Below, one piece after another: positions 61,093 to 64,000 of a stretch of DNA of 64,000 nucleotides. Under the pieces are notes generated by a model. That model made no database searches. It was not told where the DNA came from and saw nothing but the letters and a program-made list of their open reading frames with translations. Positions within the stretch are counted from its first letter, which is position 1, and each line of letters opens with the position of its first letter. This DNA is from DASQPR01 sp963727415 (GTDB lineage Bacteria > Actinomycetota > Actinomycetes > Mycobacteriales > Micromonosporaceae): NCBI GenBank assembly GCA_963727415.1, contig CAVSGF010000002.1, positions 558,001 through 622,000 on the forward strand, in the 5' to 3' direction. The position numbers and the translations under genes were made by a program.

Positions 61093-62021
61093 CCGAGCAT
61101 CGATCGTTGCCGGTGCCGGACGGTCTGGAGGGCATGCGTCTCGATCAAGCCGTATCGCGCCTGTTCGGGCTGTCGCGCACCGCCGCCGCTGCGTTGGTGG
61201 AGTCTGGTGAGGTCCTCATCGACGGCCAGCCATCGGCCAAGTCGGATAAGGTCTCCGGCGGATCATGGCTGGATGTGGCTCTCCCGCCACCGCCCGGGGC
61301 GGTGACCTCCATCGCCCCGATCACGGTCGACGGGCTGCGTGTCATCTACAGCGACGACGACGTGGTCGTGGTCGACAAGCCGGTCGGCGTCGCGGCGCAT
61401 CCGAGTCCCGGCTGGAGCGGCCCGACGGTACTGTCCGGGCTTGCCGCTCTCGGCCACACCGTAGCGACCAGCGGAGCGGCCGAGCGGCAGGGCATCGTGC
61501 ACCGGCTCGATGTCGGCACCACTGGAATCATGGTCGTGGCCAAGAGCGAGATGGCGTACAGCGCCCTGAAGCGGGCGTTCAAGGAACGCGAGGTCGACAA
61601 GCGTTACCACGCCGTGGTCCAAGGTCACCTTGATCCGCTTCGCGGCACCGTGGACGCCCCGATCGACCGGCATCCGACCGCCGATTACAAGTGGGCGGTG
61701 GTCTCCGGGGGAAAGCCGAGCCTCACGCATTACGACACGATCGAGGCGTTTCCGGCGGCCAGCCTGGTCGACGTGCGGCTGGAGACCGGCCGTACGCATC
61801 AGATCCGGGTGCACTTTTCGGCACTACGCCATCCATGCGTCGGAGATTTGACGTACGGGGCGGATCCCACGCTCGCTGCCCGCGCACACCTGCACCGGCA
61901 GTGGCTGCACGCCCGCCGGCTCACCTTCGTGCACCCTCGTACGCACGAAGAAGTGACCTTTACCAGCGAATACCCCCAAGATCTCGCGAACGCCTTGGCG
62001 ATCTTGCGCGGAAGCGGATAG
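61089..62021 (+). CDS. rluD: RluD-type 23S rRNA pseudouridine synthase
   Basis: About 310 residues from GTG 61089. An N-terminal S4 RNA-binding domain (GMRLDQAVSRLFGLSRTAAAAL, VLIDGQPSAKSDKV) precedes the catalytic domain with IVHRLDVGTTGIMVVAKS, where the Asp of HRLD is the nucleophile. The end has LETGRTHQIRVHFSALRHPCVGD. It makes pseudouridines in helix 69 of 23S rRNA or a related site. As sequenced, the frame is continuous with lspA (one 576-residue polypeptide), probably an artefact of an extra G. Confidence 0.93.
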   Translation: MTEHRSLPVPDGLEGMRLDQAVSRLFGLSRTAAAALVESGEVLIDGQPSAKSDKVSGGSWLDVALPPPPGAVTSIAPITVDGLRVIYSDDDVVVVDKPVGVAAHPSPGWSGPTVLSGLAALGHTVATSGAAERQGIVHRLDVGTTGIMVVAKSEMAYSALKRAFKEREVDKRYHAVVQGHLDPLRGTVDAPIDRHPTADYKWAVVSGGKPSLTHYDTIEAFPAASLVDVRLETGRTHQIRVHFSALRHPCVGDLTYGADPTLAARAHLHRQWLHARRLTFVHPRTHEEVTFTSEYPQDLANALAILRGSG

Positions 62022-62025
62022 CGCG

Positions 62026-62892
62026 ATGCGAGTCCCTCGGATGCTCCGTCGCCTTGATCAGCGGGTGTTGCCGCCGATCGGCCGCGCATTGTCCGGGTTG
62101 AGCCCGGGGGCGCGTCGCCTGCGCTTGGTGATGATCTTGGCAGCGGTGCTGTCAGTCGTCGTTGTGCTGCTGACCGTCTACGTGGCGACCCGGTCGCAGG
62201 CCTCGCCGACCGGCACCGCGGCGGCGCCGGTCCGCGTCGGCGTGAGCCCCGGCGACTCGATCCCCGGCTACGTGCGCAGGGCTCAGACAAACCTGCGTGC
62301 GCAGGTGGAGGCGCACCCGGCTTCCGACGGCACGAAGGTCGTGGCGTTGGTCAGCTTCTCCGGCTACCAGACGCCGGAGCAGGTCGCCGACCTGGTCGCC
62401 GGGATGCAGTCGGTGCGAGCCTTCATCCACGTACCGGTGGCCGGAAAGCAGACCAGTATCTTCAATGTGGTCGCCTACCGGGTGCCGAAGGACATCGAGA
62501 ACGCCATGCACGCCCGAGCGGTGAGGAAGGCACAAGACGCCCGTAACAATTGGGACAAGGCCGCCCAGGTCCAGCCGACATCGGACGAGAAGCAGCGGCT
62601 GTGGGCCATGTACCGAGACGTGGCCGAAACCGAGTCGGACGAATCCCAGGCGTACATGTCTCTGTGCTCCTGTGTCTTTGGGATCGTCGTTTACGCCACT
62701 CCGGCTCAGTTGGCCGTCCTCGCGTCGCATGGGCCGGTCCGGGCGGTCGATCCGGCTCCTGATGTGACCGATTTGCAACATGCCATCTTCGCGCCTCCTC
62801 GGCCAGAGGAGGACACAGTGGCGGACGAGCAGGATGAGTACCCGTTAACGACCGATAGCGACACCGTAGCGGCGGCCACGCTCCCGCGTTGA
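62026..62892 (+). CDS. Membrane-anchored protein of unknown function
   Basis: A 288-residue protein starting 4 bases after rluD. A basic N-terminus (RVPRMLRRLDQR) precedes one transmembrane helix (LVMILAAVLSVVVVLLTVYVA). An extracytoplasmic region of about 210 residues follows (DGTKVVALVSFSGYQTPEQVADLVAG, YMSLCSCVFGIVVYATPAQLA). The paired cysteines in LCSCVFG could form a disulfide or metal site. I do not recognise a family. It is likely co-transcribed with lspA and rluD. Confidence 0.7.
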   Translation: MRVPRMLRRLDQRVLPPIGRALSGLSPGARRLRLVMILAAVLSVVVVLLTVYVATRSQASPTGTAAAPVRVGVSPGDSIPGYVRRAQTNLRAQVEAHPASDGTKVVALVSFSGYQTPEQVADLVAGMQSVRAFIHVPVAGKQTSIFNVVAYRVPKDIENAMHARAVRKAQDARNNWDKAAQVQPTSDEKQRLWAMYRDVAETESDESQAYMSLCSCVFGIVVYATPAQLAVLASHGPVRAVDPAPDVTDLQHAIFAPPRPEEDTVADEQDEYPLTTDSDTVAAATLPR

Positions 62893-63156
62893 ATATCGCA
62901 GCCGGCGAACATCGGGACCGGCTGTGCCGGGCGCTGGTCGAGCGGCCACGATTGGCCGTACCCTGTGGGGCGGCGTATGTCGTGTCGCAGACCCGCGATA
63001 CCGGCGTCGCGGGCACCACCTGTGGTACCGCTGAGACGACGGGCGGTCGCCGGGTGGCGCCGTCTCCGGTCCGGGGCGTAACGGTCCGGTCCAGTCCGCG
63101 GCGCTGCGGGCACAAGCGAGGTCGCTGCAACAGCTCTGGTGGGCAGGAGGTCGAAC

Positions 63157-64000
63157 GTGGAACGTACCGAGGCTTGGAACCGCTCCGAGCCGACGGGACG
63201 ATTGCGTTCACTCATCGATCGCGCCCGATCAGGCTTCGCCCATTCGGGCGATGAGGACCTCGGGAGCACCGACGGCGGCTTCGACGATGGTGAGTTCCTA
63301 GCACCCATGTCGCCTCAGGCGGAGCAGGCCCAGGCACCGCACGCCCAGGCGCCGCATGCCCAGATACCGCCAGGACCGCCGCTGCAGCGGCCGTTCGTGG
63401 ACCGGATGCCCACTGGCGCGTACCGCAGCGTCTCCGCCGGACCGGGCGAGCAGGGTACGACCTACACACCGTCGGCTCCGCCGTACATTCCGCAGCCGAC
63501 CGGCCCGGCGCCGACCGGGGCCGGCATGTCAGGTGGAGCTGGCGTGTCCGGTGGGTCTGGTGTGCTAGGTGGTTCCGTGGGGTCGGCCGGGCGCTTCGAG
63601 TGGCGGTCCCCGCAGCCGCAGAACCAGGGAGTCGACCGTCTGGTGACCCGGCTGCGCGGCGATCTGGGCGGACCCAAGGTCATCGCCTTCGCCAACCCCA
63701 AGGGCGGTGTCCACAAGACGACCGCGACCGTGCTCGCCGCCGCGACCGTCGGCGGAGTACGCGGTCGCGGGGTGATCGCATGGGACGACAACGAGCTACG
63801 CGGCACCCTTGGCTTGCGCGCCGGATCGGCCCGGCACGCCCGTACCATCCGGCACCTGATCGGCGACCTGGCGATGGTAGAGGCCAGCCCGCCGAGCGAG
63901 CTTCACGACGTGCTCGATGACTACCTGCGCCACGCCTCAGACGGTTCCTACGATGTGCTGGCCGGCGAGGAGAGCCCGAGATTCGCGGCCAAGCTCGATC
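63157..64000 (+). CDS. ParA/MinD-like ATPase with disordered N-terminus, 3' truncated by window edge
   Basis: It starts at GTG 63157 after a strong CAGGAGG site and stays open to the end of the window (281 codons). The first ~165 residues are Pro/Gly/Gln-rich and disordered (APHAQ repeats, then SGGAGVSGGSG). A ParA/MinD core begins LGGPKVIAFANPKGG with the P-loop KGGVHKTT. There His replaces the usual Gly of KGGVGKTT. Next come GVIAWDDNELRGTLGLRAG and ARTIRHLIGDLA. Such ATPases place DNA or protein complexes on the membrane or nucleoid; the target is unknown. Confidence 0.82.
   Translation, partial: MERTEAWNRSEPTGRLRSLIDRARSGFAHSGDEDLGSTDGGFDDGEFLAPMSPQAEQAQAPHAQAPHAQIPPGPPLQRPFVDRMPTGAYRSVSAGPGEQGTTYTPSAPPYIPQPTGPAPTGAGMSGGAGVSGGSGVLGGSVGSAGRFEWRSPQPQNQGVDRLVTRLRGDLGGPKVIAFANPKGGVHKTTATVLAAATVGGVRGRGVIAWDDNELRGTLGLRAGSARHARTIRHLIGDLAMVEASPPSELHDVLDDYLRHASDGSYDVLAGEESPRFAAKLD

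Overview
The window is GC-rich bacterial chromosome from an actinobacterium. Evidence: GTG starts are frequent; the division and cell-wall (dcw) cluster ends ftsZ - yggS - sepF - yggT - wag31/divIVA; the mraZ and ftsZ promoters are of actinobacterial type; and there is a CebR-style cellobiose operon. I cannot name the genus. I see no rRNA, tRNA, CRISPR array, insertion sequence or prophage.

Layout. 0-4.8 kb: the C-terminal part of an AfsR/MalT-like ATPase-TPR regulator (cut by the window edge), a DrrAB-type ABC exporter, a YjbR-like protein and MsrB. 4.9-18.5 kb is rich in DNA repair genes: a LigD-type polymerase domain, an ATP-dependent DNA ligase, and a minus-strand operon HerA-like ATPase - SbcD - SbcC - NurA-like - AlkA-like glycosylase. 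A TAP-like hydrolase, a GNAT, a collapsed nitrilase and an ArsR-DUF2087 regulator lie among them. 18.7-24 kb: PadR-controlled FtsX-type ABC transporter, RibD-C reductase, a tiny Cys-rich protein, a pRiA4b ORF-3-like protein and a TrkA-type K+ channel. 24.3-30.5 kb: a cellobiose uptake and hydrolysis cluster (cebEFG, bglC, cebR) with two CebR-like operators around its promoter. 30.6-35.3 kb: a GT2/CDP-glycerol transferase fusion, a damaged ACT-GNAT gene and a secreted CocE/S15-type hydrolase. 35.8-57.4 kb: the dcw cluster mraZ-rsmH-ftsL-ftsI-murE-murF-mraY-murD-ftsW-murG-murC-ftsQ-ftsZ-yggS-sepF-yggT-wag31, then a membrane protein and a DUF167 protein. 57.7-64 kb: a DksA/TraR zinc-finger protein with a huge histone-H1-like repetitive arm, lspA, rluD, a membrane-anchored protein and the start of a ParA/MinD-like ATPase.

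The strongest candidate for an under-described system is the HerA-SbcD-SbcC-NurA-AlkA operon. It resembles the archaeal HerA-Mre11-Rad50-NurA end-resection set with a base-excision glycosylase added, and its HerA-like ATPase ends in DDDIPF, the same residues as the C-terminal tip of bacterial SSB. A second unexpected signal is structural: five of seven convergent gene junctions carry short tandem duplications overlapping the stop codons, with unit lengths (13, 16, 17, 25, 28 bp) that are never multiples of three.

Caution on sequence quality. Many genes need frameshifts to read through (sbcC, bglC, cebR, murE, murF, ftsW, murG, murC, ftsQ, sepF, the dksA-like gene, lspA). The density is extreme in 40.98-43.37 kb and 47.23-51.12 kb, while mraY and murD between them are clean. 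Because the cell-wall genes involved are essential and otherwise well conserved, I read most of these as assembly or sequencing indels. Coordinates of those genes span the whole reconstructed locus.
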